Translations under genes and position numbers: made by a program
Notes under the pieces: model-generated
The model's database searches: none
Told to the model about the DNA's origin: nothing
Seen by the model: only the letters and a program-made list of their open reading frames with translations
Shown: piece after piece, positions 8,695 to 17,889 of the stretch
Numbering within the stretch: the first letter of the stretch is position 1
How the letters are laid out: each line of letters opens with the position of its first letter
Assembly (NCBI GenBank): GCA_020692355.1
Contig: JAIMKP010000007.1
Coordinates: forward strand, 1-64,000
Source of the DNA: Desulfosporosinus sp.
GTDB taxonomy: Bacteria; Bacillota; Desulfitobacteriia; Desulfitobacteriales; Desulfitobacteriaceae
Reading direction: 5' to 3'
Length of the DNA: 64,000 bases

Positions 8695-8705
8695 AGGGAT
8701 AGAGA

Positions 8706-8742
8706 AAAACCTCACTCCCCTCTGGGTGTGAGGTTTATTTGG
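8706..8742 (+). terminator. Terminator of the menaquinone/Tat operon
   Basis: Stem AACCTCAC/GTGAGGTT followed by TATTT. Confidence 0.75.
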
Positions 8743-8866
8743 ATAAAGGCTAAGGGCTTTCGAAATTTGAGTTATGTGAGATGGAAAGGAAGAGGATTTC
8801 GCTTGCTTGATGGCGTATATCTTGCATGATACTAGCTGACTTTGGGGGGGGATTCCTATTTTTGAT

Positions 8867-10261
8867 ATGAATGCTTTATATTTAGTTTATGGGCTGGGTT
8901 TCTTTACCATGGGAGTAGCGATCATCGTTCAGATCATGCAACCAAGCCAGTTGAGTTTTGCCAAGACACTGTGGCTATTGGCTTTTTTTGGCATTTTACA
9001 TGGAGCTTCTGAATGGGGCTATATTTTTGTACCTTTGCAAGCTGCGGGGCATGAGGAATACCTTGTCAATTTATCGGTTATTCATTTAACCCTTACGGCC
9101 AGTTCTTTTGCCTTTCTCTTAGCTTTTGGCTTAAGACAGTATACAAACAATGTGCAACTATACGTAGGAGTGCCGCTTGGAATCTTATTGGTTTGGTTTA
9201 CCTATTTTATTTATTTTTTTTTAACAAAGCCGCTCGCTGTTTGGTATGTTGACAGTGAAATTTGGGAGCGTTATCTTTTAGGTTTCCCCGGAGCCTTAAT
9301 TTCCGGCCTGGGAATTTGGCGCAGACAGGTTGAAGTTGCTAATTGGGGAGAGAAAATATACCGCAACTTCAGGGATGCCGGGATAGTCATGCTCATATAT
9401 AGTGCAGTTTCAGGTTTAATTGTACCTCGGGAAGATTTTTTTCCTAGCAATATCTTGAACTATCAAACTTTTTTAATGGTGTTTCATATCCCTGCCCAAA
9501 TTGTACGAGCACTCTTGAGTTTGGTGTTAAGCTGGTTTGTTGTCAGAATTCTTGTGATTTTCCGCATGGAATATGCCCATAATATCGAGAAAATTGAGGC
9601 GTTACAATTGGTTTTCAGCGAACGGAAGCGGATTGCCAATGATATTCATGACGGTGCGATTCAGGCAATTTATGGTTCGGGAATGCTTCTGGAACGGGCA
9701 GTCGAATTAATAAATAAAAAGCCGTTGCGGAGCAAAGAGCTGATTGAAAAAGTAAATGTCCAGCTAAATGAAACTATTGCTTCTTTACGTCGTTATATTC
9801 ATGGCTTAGAAACAGAAAATTTTGGCCAGGAAGAATTTAAAGAAAAGTTAATCGAAATTCTTGAGTATTTTCGTGAAGCCTGTCCACAGGTTAGCATCAC
9901 ATACCAGATAGAAATCCCGGTCTGGTTTGCCTTATTACCGGGAGGTCAAGAGCATAGCTTGTTCATTGTGCAGGAAGCGATAGCTAATGCCACCCGTCAC
10001 GCCGATTGTGCGCACATTGAGGTCGAAGCTTTGGGAGATAACACGCAATTCAATCTGCTGATTAAGGATAACGGTATAGGGAATATGGCCATAAAAGCAG
10101 ATGATAATTTTCAGGAAATAAATTTAACCGGGCACGGGATCCGGAGTATGCAATATCGTGCACAACAGTTGTCGGCAAGTTTTCAGATTGAGGGTACGGC
10201 CAAAGGGACGTGCGTCAAGCTACATTTGGATAGGGTGGTGGAACTTTGTGAGCAAGTATAA
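8867..10261 (+). CDS. Membrane sensor histidine kinase (HisKA_3/NarL-type partner)
   Basis: Two-component sensor. Residues 1 to about 235 form seven or so membrane helices with no obvious extracellular domain, like kinases that sense membrane or redox state. The dimerisation and phosphoacceptor segment is ERKRIANDIHDGAIQAIY (His near residue 257), HisKA_3 class. The ATPase domain has an N-box (QEAIANATRHA), a D-box (IKDNGIG) and a G-box (GHGIRSM). The product ends at 10261 and overlaps the response regulator start by 14 bases. The start has only a distant G-rich ribosome-binding site. It precedes cytochrome genes, so control of respiratory genes is a reasonable guess. Confidence 0.88.
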   Translation: MNALYLVYGLGFFTMGVAIIVQIMQPSQLSFAKTLWLLAFFGILHGASEWGYIFVPLQAAGHEEYLVNLSVIHLTLTASSFAFLLAFGLRQYTNNVQLYVGVPLGILLVWFTYFIYFFLTKPLAVWYVDSEIWERYLLGFPGALISGLGIWRRQVEVANWGEKIYRNFRDAGIVMLIYSAVSGLIVPREDFFPSNILNYQTFLMVFHIPAQIVRALLSLVLSWFVVRILVIFRMEYAHNIEKIEALQLVFSERKRIANDIHDGAIQAIYGSGMLLERAVELINKKPLRSKELIEKVNVQLNETIASLRRYIHGLETENFGQEEFKEKLIEILEYFREACPQVSITYQIEIPVWFALLPGGQEHSLFIVQEAIANATRHADCAHIEVEALGDNTQFNLLIKDNGIGNMAIKADDNFQEINLTGHGIRSMQYRAQQLSASFQIEGTAKGTCVKLHLDRVVELCEQV

Positions 10262-10892
10262 AGTAATGATTGTTGATGACCATGATGTTGTGCGAATGGG
10301 CTTAAGAGTCTTATTAGAGGATTCAGAGTATGAGGTGATTCATGAAGCTAGCGGGGTGACTGAGGCTTTGCGTTTAGTCAGGCAGAGGGTACCGGATATT
10401 GTTTTGCTGGATGTGCGCTTGGCTGATGGAACCGGCATCGAGGTCTGCCGGCTGATCAAACAAGAGTATCCTGAAGTGCGAATTCTCATGCTAACATCCT
10501 ATGAAGATGAACAGGCTGTGATCGAGGCAATCGAGGCTGGTGCTTCCGGTTATCTGCTTAAACAAATCAGCCGGGAAGGGTTAAGGGAAGCAGTCGGAAA
10601 AGTGCTGCACGGTGAAGCTTTGTTGGATCCGGCTCTGGCATTGAATGTCCTGAGCCGGGTGCGTAAGCTCTCACACAGTATGCTTCAGGAAGAGATCTTA
10701 ACCAAGAAGGAGAAGGAGGTCTTGCTTAAAGTTGCTGAAGGTAAAAGTAACCGGGAAATTGCCCAGGAACTCTATTTGAGTGAACACACGGTTCGTAATC
10801 ATGTCAGCAGTATCTTGCATAAGCTTAATCTCACCAGCCGGGTTCAATTAGCCAATTATGTCCATGAAAAACATTTAAGTTCTTGGGTTTAA
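10248..10892 (+). CDS. NarL/LuxR-family response regulator
   Basis: Receiver domain (residues 1-120) with the acidic pair in MIVDDHD, phosphoacceptor Asp in VLLDVRLADG and the conserved Lys in YLLKQ; then a LuxR-type helix-turn-helix (LTKKEKEVLLKVAEGKSN, SEHTVRNHVSSIL). GTG at 10248 is the start: it overlaps the kinase gene, is preceded by GGGTGG and begins exactly at the receiver homology. A strong terminator follows. Targets cannot be read from the sequence. Confidence 0.92.
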   Translation: MSKYKVMIVDDHDVVRMGLRVLLEDSEYEVIHEASGVTEALRLVRQRVPDIVLLDVRLADGTGIEVCRLIKQEYPEVRILMLTSYEDEQAVIEAIEAGASGYLLKQISREGLREAVGKVLHGEALLDPALALNVLSRVRKLSHSMLQEEILTKKEKEVLLKVAEGKSNREIAQELYLSEHTVRNHVSSILHKLNLTSRVQLANYVHEKHLSSWV

Positions 10893-10926
10893 GACGATCA
10901 GGACAAATTATCCCTGACATATGTAC

Positions 10927-10960
10927 TAAAAAAACAGGATGTATACGTCCTGTTTTTTTG
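10927..10960 (+). terminator. Terminator after the two-component genes
   Basis: AAAAACAGGA/TCCTGTTTTTTT hairpin with a T run; also usable on the opposite strand. Confidence 0.85.
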
Positions 10961-11076
10961 CACATATTATGTGAGAATAAGTTAGGGTAGTTCGGATAAA
11001 AAGATGGGAAAGGGGGATTTATTCTTAGTTATTCGGACTGGCGTAAAACTTTAATTTGGTTAGGGAGGTAAATGGA

Positions 11077-11625
11077 TTGAAAAAGATTAACAAACTCGCA
11101 ATGCTCGTCGTTCTTGGCGCGCTGACCTTAACGGGTTGCGCTGCGCAATCCGCTCCGGCTCCAGCACCGACACCGGCTCCGGCTCCGGCTGCCACAGCCA
11201 ATACTGCTGACCTACAAAAACAAATTGATGAGATTAAAGGCACAATCCCTAAATTTGCTGTGCCGATGCGGGAAGTCGGAGACCGTTTCGAAAACATACA
11301 GGCGGCCGCTAAAGGTGGTAACTGGGGTTTAGCCGCTTATATGTCCAGTTACATGAATAAAGCGATGGCTCCTGCCAAAGTGACAAAACCCAAAGAATAT
11401 CCAATGTGGGAATCTTTTTATACAACTTCTTTCAAACCGGTAAATGACGCGATTGCGGCTAAAGATCTTGCTGCTTTCGATAAAGCTTATACTTCGGTGA
11501 TCGACAATTGTAACGGCTGCCACGCTTCTATGGGTTACAAGTTCATTAAGATTGTTAAAAAAGATGCACCCGCCAATACACACGTTGACTATACTTTAAA
11601 GTCTGAGCCGAGCGATCTCAAATAA
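11077..11625 (+). CDS. Monoheme c-type cytochrome lipoprotein
   Basis: Predicted lipoprotein of 182 residues: basic N-terminus, hydrophobic stretch, and lipobox LTGC (Cys near residue 20), then an Ala-Pro linker of AP repeats, a helical domain and a single CNGCH heme motif near residue 147. It should be anchored to the outer face of the membrane and carry electrons. TTG at 11077 is chosen because GGGAGG lies 7 bases upstream; the frame also opens further upstream. It sits between the two-component genes and the bc complex and probably exchanges electrons with the latter, which is inference. Confidence 0.82.
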   Translation: MKKINKLAMLVVLGALTLTGCAAQSAPAPAPTPAPAPAATANTADLQKQIDEIKGTIPKFAVPMREVGDRFENIQAAAKGGNWGLAAYMSSYMNKAMAPAKVTKPKEYPMWESFYTTSFKPVNDAIAAKDLAAFDKAYTSVIDNCNGCHASMGYKFIKIVKKDAPANTHVDYTLKSEPSDLK

Positions 11626-11672
11626 AGTAAACTAGCTGATTCAAAGGTTCATTCACTATCTGACATGAAAAA

Positions 11673-11716
11673 AGACTGGGTTCACCGAATTATGTGAGGT
11701 GAACCTCGTCTGTTTA
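11673..11716 (+). terminator. Terminator-like hairpin before the Rieske gene
   Basis: GGTTCACC/GGTGAACC stem extended by flanking AGAC/GTCT, followed by a short T tract. Confidence 0.65.
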
Positions 11717-11777
11717 ATTAGAGAATGCAAAGACAGACATTTCCCAAAACATGTCCAGGAAAGGAGAAAATCAAAGA

Positions 11778-12251
11778 ATGGAAGGACCTAATCAAGAGAA
11801 AAATTCGGCTTCGATAGGTAGACGTAAATTTTTGACTTTAGGAATAGGGACGGTCGGTGCTGCTCTCGGGGCAACCTATGTGAGTCTCTTGGGCAGTTTT
11901 TTGAATCCACCGGCGGCATCAGGCGCAACGGAGCTGCAGTCCGTGGGCAATTTGGATAAGTTTCCGGTCAACACTCCGACTTTAGTAAGTTATAAAGGAT
12001 CGGGCGTCGAAGAGGGCGTTTACATCGTGAATCTGGGATCTGAAGGAGTAATCGCCCTGGATTTTCACTGCACGCATTTACAATGTGCCGTTAATTGGGT
12101 AGCAGCCAGTAAGCGATTTATCTGTCCTTGTCATGGCGGGGTTTTCGACCTGAAGGGCACCGTCCTTGCCGGGCCGCCGCCCAAATCGCTGCGTCGCCGT
12201 GTGGTCAAAATCGAGGGTACTAATGTGCTGATTGGTGGGATGCTGGTATGA
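11778..12251 (+). CDS. Rieske iron-sulfur protein of a bc-type complex
   Basis: Carries the [2Fe-2S] cluster that takes the first electron from menaquinol. An N-terminal twin-arginine signal (SIGRRKFLTLG) and one hydrophobic segment anchor it; the cluster motifs are CTHLQC and CPCHGG, giving two Cys and two His ligands and the disulfide pair. ATG at 11778 has AGGAAAGGAG upstream; ATG at 11751 is the longer option. The stop overlaps the cytochrome b start (ATGATG), indicating coupled translation. Confidence 0.92.
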   Translation: MEGPNQEKNSASIGRRKFLTLGIGTVGAALGATYVSLLGSFLNPPAASGATELQSVGNLDKFPVNTPTLVSYKGSGVEEGVYIVNLGSEGVIALDFHCTHLQCAVNWVAASKRFICPCHGGVFDLKGTVLAGPPPKSLRRRVVKIEGTNVLIGGMLV

Positions 12252-13582
12252 TGAAATGGTTGGACGAACGATTAAATATAAGCGGGCTGATGAGCTCCCT
12301 GTTTGAACATCCGGTACCCAAACGCAGCAATTTTTTAGATTACTTAGGTTTTGCCACCCTCTTTGTGTTTATCAGTCAAGCACTGACCGGAATTCTCTTG
12401 GCCACGGTTTATAAGCCGTCGGCGGCCGAAGCCTATAGCAGTATTCAAGCGCTACAAGCCTCACCGATTGGCAATTATGTCCGTTCCCTGCATTCTTGGA
12501 GTGCGGACTTCATGGTGGTCTTGGTGATCATGCACCTATTACGTGTTTTTTACGAAGGTGCGTATAAACGGCCCCGTGAATTGACTTGGATTGCCGGGGT
12601 TTTTCTACTGATCGGGACCATGGGACTGGCCTTTACGGGTTACTTGCTGCCCTGGGATCAGGAAGGATATTGGGCAACCACAGTGGGAACGGCGATGGCT
12701 GGATTTGTGCCTGGTATCGGTGATTTTCTGGTCCGCTTCTTACGGGATGGAGCTCAAGTCACTGGAGCGACTTTAACCCGGTTCTATTCAGTGCACATGT
12801 TGGTGCTCCCCGCCATCATCCTCTTGGCTTTCATGCCTCATTTTTTCTTTGTTTTACGGCAGGGCATGTCGTCAACCGATGAATTGAGTGAGGCCCACAA
12901 GCGGGGAGAAGATGTGAGTAAGAAATCCTTACCCTTCTGGCCGGACGTGGCCTTGCGCATGATTATCGTGGTTTTGATTGTCGCTGTAGGCATTTGGATC
13001 TTAGCGGGTATTTATCCTAAAGGACTTGGAGATCCGGCTGATGCTCTGAATAAGAGCCATTATATTCCAGAGCCCGCTTGGTACTTCTTCGGAGTCTATC
13101 AACTTCTCAAATACTTCCCAGGTTCCTTAGACGTCATTGCCATGGTAGGGCTCCCGGTGGTTGCTATGGTGGTACTCTTTGGGTTACCTTGGTTGGATCG
13201 CAATCCGAGCCGCAGTCCGAAAAAACGTCCGCTCGCCTTGGGTGTGGCAGCCGCTCTCGTCGTGGGCATGATATTTTTGACCTATCAAGGGATGAGTTCT
13301 GTTCCAAAACCGTTAGCGGCGACAGGCGTTGTGGCCCATCCCAGTTATAAAAAAGATATCCAACCTATATTACAAAGCAAATGCGTGCAATGTCACGCCG
13401 AGATAGCCACTTATAGTAATACGGTGGAGAAAGTGTCTCCTGGTAATCCTGGCGCCAGTACCCTGATAAAAAATATTGATGGCAGCAAGCAACCGCAAAT
13501 GCCCGTGGGGCAAGAACCGTTGAGCAAGGATCAAATTCAAACCATGACAAACTGGGTTCAGGATGGAGCGAAAAATAACTAG
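12248..13582 (+). CDS. Cytochrome b (b6 plus subunit IV fused) with C-terminal cytochrome c domain
   Basis: Menaquinol-oxidising core subunit, 444 residues. The N-terminal part has four heme b ligands: His in RSLHSW and VIMHLLR, then SVHML and MPHFF. The subunit IV part follows, with EPAWYFFG in place of the usual PEWY quinol-site motif. The C-terminal 80 residues form a monoheme cytochrome c domain with CVQCH at 379-383 and a likely Met ligand near residue 418. All three elements in one chain replace petB, petD and a separate cytochrome. It is co-translated with the Rieske gene and followed by a terminator. Confidence 0.92.
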   Translation: MMKWLDERLNISGLMSSLFEHPVPKRSNFLDYLGFATLFVFISQALTGILLATVYKPSAAEAYSSIQALQASPIGNYVRSLHSWSADFMVVLVIMHLLRVFYEGAYKRPRELTWIAGVFLLIGTMGLAFTGYLLPWDQEGYWATTVGTAMAGFVPGIGDFLVRFLRDGAQVTGATLTRFYSVHMLVLPAIILLAFMPHFFFVLRQGMSSTDELSEAHKRGEDVSKKSLPFWPDVALRMIIVVLIVAVGIWILAGIYPKGLGDPADALNKSHYIPEPAWYFFGVYQLLKYFPGSLDVIAMVGLPVVAMVVLFGLPWLDRNPSRSPKKRPLALGVAAALVVGMIFLTYQGMSSVPKPLAATGVVAHPSYKKDIQPILQSKCVQCHAEIATYSNTVEKVSPGNPGASTLIKNIDGSKQPQMPVGQEPLSKDQIQTMTNWVQDGAKNN

Positions 13583-13604
13583 TATTAGGCAAACGAGTTC
13601 ATAC

Positions 13605-13646
13605 GGCCTTGGTAATCGCAGTGAGGCTTTACCAAGGCCACTTTTG
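13605..13646 (+). terminator. Terminator after cytochrome b
   Basis: Perfect 11-bp stem GGCCTTGGTAA/TTACCAAGGCC followed by ACTTTTG. Confidence 0.8.
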
Positions 13647-13666
13647 CGTTTTAGCATGGGAAACGG

Positions 13667-13696
13667 TTGGTCACGGGAATGAATTTGTAGTAGAAT
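13667..13696 (+). promoter_or_regulatory. Possible promoter of resB
   Basis: TTGGTC and TAGAAT separated by 18 bases, just after the cytochrome b terminator and 60 bases before the resB start. Confidence 0.45.
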
Positions 13697-13755
13697 GATA
13701 AGGATAAGAATTTCTCCGTTGTGTTCTGAGTACAAAGGGAGTGGAGGTTAATCTA

Positions 13756-15015
13756 ATGCCTCATAGCGATGAAGGAATCATTGATAAACTCTGGAACCTG
13801 TTCAGTTCCATGAAGACTGGGCTGTTTTTGCTGGGGGTTATTGCCGTGAGTGCCGGTGTCGGCACCTTGATTCCCCAAGCCCATCTTTACACCAGTGTTT
13901 GGTTTGAATTCTTGCTAGGGTTACTCTGTATCAATTTGGTCGTTTGTAGTGTCCAGCGGTTTGGGGGGGTTTATCAAAAGACATTTAAGCCCAGTTTGCC
14001 CGCCAATGCGGCTGAAGTTCCGGCTAAAATTCAAGTGCAGCTTAGTGGCGAAAAACAAGGATTACAAGCAAGTATCTTAAAGGTTCTACGCCAACATGGT
14101 TATAGAATAACGCAAAACGCGGATTCCGGGGCGTGGCGGTTTCTGGCCCAAAAAAAACGGTGGGGGAACTGGGGCTCTTTCATCACGCATATCGCTTTTG
14201 TGATCCTGATTGCGGGAGCATTACTTGGATCCATTGCCGGTTTTAAGGGTTTTTTATCCGCTGGGATCGGAAGTACGGTGCCCATACAAAAGATTAATTT
14301 GACTAAAGGACAGATTAGCGAGAATTTTGCCATTAAGATTAATGCGGCTGAAGATCGAATCCTTCCCAATGGAGAACGGGATAATTGGTATACTGACCTT
14401 AGTGTCCTGGAAAATGGTCAAGAGGTGGTTCGGCGTACACTCTCAGTCAATCATCCTTTTAGCTATCACGGGGTAACCTTTTATCAGGCTCAATTTTCTC
14501 AGGGTGCGAAGTTTGACGTGGATTACAAGGGCCAACACATGCCGGCGGTCTTACAAAATAGAGGGGAAAATTACTTTCAAGCTCCGGGAACCGATCTTTA
14601 TCTCATCGTAGCGGCCATGAAGACGGATCCGCAAGATTTGATTGTCCTTTATCAAGTCTACAAGGGGAACGCCCCTGAACCGGTAAAAACGGCCCAACTC
14701 AAGATGGGAGAAACAGCCAACATCGAAAATGCCTATACCTTGAAGTTTGAGGGGCTCGTCCCGATTACCGGGTTGCAGGTAAAAAAAGACCCGGGTGTAG
14801 GGATTGTTTGGCTGGGAAGTTTTTTGCTTCTCTTGGGCTTGTTGCTATCTTTTTACTGGCGTCCACTCATGCTTACTGGAGTATGGGATGAAGAACAATC
14901 TCTAGTCGTCATCGGCGCAGCCGCCGGCAAGCGAAGTTCTAAGGCACAAGAAGACCTAAACTCCCTCAGTTTAACGATTAAAGCGGAGTACGCTTTGCCG
15001 AAAGGAGAGGAATAA
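13756..15015 (+). CDS. resB: Cytochrome c biogenesis protein ResB (CcsB)
   Basis: Membrane component of the System II cytochrome c synthase. Four membrane segments are visible: two near the N-terminus (MKTGLFLLGVIAVSAGVGTL and VWFEFLLGLLCINLVVCSV), one near residue 145 (WGSFITHIAFVILIAG), a large extracytoplasmic domain with the NHPFSYHGVTFYQAQF segment, and a last helix near residue 360. ATG at 13756 follows GGAGG; GTG at 13741 is weaker. It lies one base before ccsA. Together they attach heme to the CxxCH proteins encoded around them. Confidence 0.9.
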   Translation: MPHSDEGIIDKLWNLFSSMKTGLFLLGVIAVSAGVGTLIPQAHLYTSVWFEFLLGLLCINLVVCSVQRFGGVYQKTFKPSLPANAAEVPAKIQVQLSGEKQGLQASILKVLRQHGYRITQNADSGAWRFLAQKKRWGNWGSFITHIAFVILIAGALLGSIAGFKGFLSAGIGSTVPIQKINLTKGQISENFAIKINAAEDRILPNGERDNWYTDLSVLENGQEVVRRTLSVNHPFSYHGVTFYQAQFSQGAKFDVDYKGQHMPAVLQNRGENYFQAPGTDLYLIVAAMKTDPQDLIVLYQVYKGNAPEPVKTAQLKMGETANIENAYTLKFEGLVPITGLQVKKDPGVGIVWLGSFLLLLGLLLSFYWRPLMLTGVWDEEQSLVVIGAAAGKRSSKAQEDLNSLSLTIKAEYALPKGEE

Positions 15016-15016
15016 C

Positions 15017-15853
15017 ATGAATGAGGCGTTAAAAAATGGGGAAGTATTCAGCTTATATGGTTTGGTATTATCCTATTTTTTCAGTATGCTTGGTTATTGG
15101 GTTTGGCTGGCTTTGAAAAAGGAGTGGTTCGGACGGTTGGCGACGGTTTTGGCGATCTTGGGGTTAACGGCCAACACAGTGGCGATTATCCTCAGAACGA
15201 TTATCGCCCAAAGACCACCGCTTTCAAATGCTTATGAATTTATCCTGACCTTTTGTTGGGGGATTGTCGCAGTCTATCTCTTTACGGAATTTAAGTATAA
15301 ATTAAAGGCCTTAGGCAGTTTTGTTTTTCCAATTGTGATCCTCTTATTAGGCTTTGTCATTTTAAAAATGGGACCGCAGGATCGGGTAGCACAGGCTATT
15401 CCGCCGGCACTGAAAAGCCAGTGGCTGACAATTCATGTCCTGACGGCGATGCTGGCGTACGGTGCTTTTGCCATTTCCTTTGGTTTAGGAATCATGTACC
15501 TGCTTAAAGATCGGCCAAATAAAGGCATCATTGTTCGTTTCCCTTCAACTTTAGTTTTAGATGAAATCGCCTATAAAGTTGTGGGCTTTGCCTTTCCGAT
15601 GTTGACGCTGGTTATTCTGACGGGAGCGGTTTGGGCTAATTATGCTTGGGGTACCTATTGGTCATGGGATCCGAAGGAAACCTGGTCCTTAATTACCTGG
15701 ATTATTTACGCCGGATATTTACACGCCCGCCTGATGTATGGCTGGCAAGGGAAAAGGGCAGCTTGGTTGGCGGTATTGGGTTTTTTGGCGGTCTTGTTTA
15801 CTTTCTTTGGGGTCAATTACTTTCTGCCGGGACTTCATTCATATGCATCTTAA
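15017..15853 (+). CDS. ccsA: Cytochrome c heme lyase CcsA (ResC)
   Basis: Heme-handling partner of ResB. Several membrane helices and the tryptophan-rich WWD-type motif WGTYWSWDPKETWS (about residues 211-224) identify the family; His residues in VHVL-type positions flank it (TIHVLTAM, YLHARL). 278 residues is usual. It directly follows resB and precedes the heme genes, so heme production and attachment are encoded side by side. Its distance from hemA argues for CcsA, and not for the related HemX. Confidence 0.9.
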   Translation: MNEALKNGEVFSLYGLVLSYFFSMLGYWVWLALKKEWFGRLATVLAILGLTANTVAIILRTIIAQRPPLSNAYEFILTFCWGIVAVYLFTEFKYKLKALGSFVFPIVILLLGFVILKMGPQDRVAQAIPPALKSQWLTIHVLTAMLAYGAFAISFGLGIMYLLKDRPNKGIIVRFPSTLVLDEIAYKVVGFAFPMLTLVILTGAVWANYAWGTYWSWDPKETWSLITWIIYAGYLHARLMYGWQGKRAAWLAVLGFLAVLFTFFGVNYFLPGLHSYAS

Positions 15854-15943
15854 GCAAAAACCTGCAAAACTCGTAAAGCTTTGCAGGGAAGTCTTTACAA
15901 GAGTCGAATAGTTAAATAATATTGCATTGAAGTGAGGAAGAAT

Positions 15944-16582
15944 ATGCCACGCTACTATCCCATTTTTATCAATTTGCAGGCACAGCCGGTTGTGGTAGTT
16001 GGAGGAGGACATGTCGCTGGGCGTAAGGTTGAAACCCTTTTGGAGTACGGGGCCAGCGTGCGCATTGTTGCCCCTCAGCTTAGCCCGGAGCTGCAAGCTT
16101 TGGTCAGCGAAGGTCGTTGTCGTTGGGAAGCACGAGAATACCAGAGTGGGGATCTGGAGGATGCGGTATTGGTCTTCTCCTGTACGGAACATGAAGCTGT
16201 AAATGCCCTAGTGGCAAAAGAAGCCCGCCAGGCAGGGCGTGCGGTCAATGTGGTGGATGATCCGGAAAAATGTAGCTTTATCGTGCCAGCGATTCTGCGT
16301 CGGGGGGAACTTTCTATTGCTGTCTCTACCGGAGGTAGCAGCCCCTTGGTTGCCAAGCAGATTCGGCGAGAACTTGAAGGGATCTACGGGGAGGAGATGG
16401 CAGCATATCTGGCCTTATTAAGAGATTGGCGTCAAGAAGTCAAGATGCACTTGCCGCTTAAGGCGAGAGCGGCTTTTTGGGCCAGAGTTACCGATGGGGA
16501 AGTCAGGCAGTTGATTTTAGAAAAGCGGATGAATGAAGCGAAAGAGGTGGTTGAACAGTGTTTCCGGTCGTTGTTGGCTTAA
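15944..16582 (+). CDS. Precorrin-2 dehydrogenase (SirC/Met8/CysG N-terminal type)
   Basis: Oxidises precorrin-2 to sirohydrochlorin using NAD; some members also insert iron. The N-terminal Rossmann motif VVVVGGGHVAGRK, the VVDDPEKCSFIVPA segment and STGGSSPLVA match the family over 212 residues. ATG at 15944 follows GAGGAAG. Its 3' end overlaps hemA by 25 bases. No separate sirohydrochlorin ferrochelatase is in the window, so either this protein does both steps or a distant gene does. Its product feeds the siroheme-dependent heme route encoded downstream. Confidence 0.88.
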   Translation: MPRYYPIFINLQAQPVVVVGGGHVAGRKVETLLEYGASVRIVAPQLSPELQALVSEGRCRWEAREYQSGDLEDAVLVFSCTEHEAVNALVAKEARQAGRAVNVVDDPEKCSFIVPAILRRGELSIAVSTGGSSPLVAKQIRRELEGIYGEEMAAYLALLRDWRQEVKMHLPLKARAAFWARVTDGEVRQLILEKRMNEAKEVVEQCFRSLLA

Positions 16583-17889
16583 ACCACCGCACTGCCCCCG
16601 TAGAAGTCCGGGAAAGAATGAGTTTTCATCATAGCAAAATTCAAAGTGTACTGCAAGAACTAAGGGATTACCCGGGATTACAAGGGGTGGTAATCATGAC
16701 TACCTGTAATCGGCTTGAAGTTTATGCGGCAACGACGGATGTGGAAATCGGTCAGAAATCCATCATGGAATTCTTGTCCCGTCATGCTGAACTGGAAGAA
16801 GGACAGCTTTTGCAGTACCTCTATGTCCACACCCTCTATGATGCGGTCCGTCATCTCTTCCGCGTTGTTTCGGGTTTGGATTCGATGGTGTTGGGAGAAA
16901 CGCAAATTCTGGGCCAGGCTGCTAAGGCCTACGAACAAGCGGCGCAAGCGGGAGTGACCAATAAAGTCATGAATGTTTTCTTTCAAAATGCGTTAACTGT
17001 TGGCAAACGAGTGCGGACTGAAACCCAAATTGATCAACATCCTGTCTCCATCAGTTATACAGCGGTGGAGATGGCCAAGCAGGCCTTCGGTTCTCTCAAT
17101 GAAAAATACATCTTGGTCGTTGGCGCGGGCGAGATGAGCGCTTTGACGACCAAGCACTTAGTTGCTGCCGGGGCCTGCGGGGTGGTTGTGTCTAACCGTT
17201 CACATGTGCGCGCCTTAAAATTGGCAGCTGAGTGCGGAGGGAATGCTGTTCCGTATGAGGAGTTAGAGGGGTGTTTAGCCCTAGCGGATATTGTGATCTC
17301 GGCAACGGCTTCCGTCAACTTCATCTTGTTGCCTGATCAAATCGAGCGTGCGATGCAGGCTAGAAAAGGAAGGCCACTCCTGCTCATTGATATCGCCGTT
17401 CCTCGGGACATCCATCCTTCAGTAGGTGATATTCCGGGGATCACGTTGTATGATATTGACGATCTTCGGGGAGTCGTGGATCAGCACCAGCAGGCAAGGG
17501 AAGCAGCAGCCCACCAGGCGGAAGGGATCATTGAGGAAGAAATGTCTCAGTTTCTCAAATGGCATAATTCCTTGTTCGTGATTCCGACCATCGTGGCCCT
17601 TCAGGAGCGGGGGCAACAGATCAAGGAGGTTCAATTGGCACGGGCTTTGGAACGGCTGGGGGGGCTGACACCGAAACAGGAAAAAGTGGTCCGCTCGCTG
17701 GCTAACTCGATTGTCAATCAAATCCTCCATACTCCGATTAAGAACCTGAAGGAGTATGCTACTACCCGGCAAGGACATCTCTACACCGAAATCCTCCAGA
17801 ATCTGTTTGATATTGATGTACAGGAAGAGGTTGAACGGCCTTTACGCATACTCGCGCAACACTCGCTGGGCAAGGGGAGGCAGGAATGA
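16558..17889 (+). CDS. hemA: Glutamyl-tRNA reductase
   Basis: First committed step of the C5 tetrapyrrole route: reduces glutamyl-tRNA to glutamate-1-semialdehyde. The catalytic Cys50 is in [18 protein letters not shown] at the N-terminus, [15 protein letters not shown] and the NADPH-binding VVGAGEMS are all present. GTG at 16558 lies inside the preceding gene, so translation is probably coupled. The 443-residue length is usual. It overlaps hemC by 4 bases. Confidence 0.96.
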   Translation: MFPVVVGLNHRTAPVEVRERMSFHHSKIQSVLQELRDYPGLQGVVIMTTCNRLEVYAATTDVEIGQKSIMEFLSRHAELEEGQLLQYLYVHTLYDAVRHLFRVVSGLDSMVLGETQILGQAAKAYEQAAQAGVTNKVMNVFFQNALTVGKRVRTETQIDQHPVSISYTAVEMAKQAFGSLNEKYILVVGAGEMSALTTKHLVAAGACGVVVSNRSHVRALKLAAECGGNAVPYEELEGCLALADIVISATASVNFILLPDQIERAMQARKGRPLLLIDIAVPRDIHPSVGDIPGITLYDIDDLRGVVDQHQQAREAAAHQAEGIIEEEMSQFLKWHNSLFVIPTIVALQERGQQIKEVQLARALERLGGLTPKQEKVVRSLANSIVNQILHTPIKNLKEYATTRQGHLYTEILQNLFDIDVQEEVERPLRILAQHSLGKGRQE

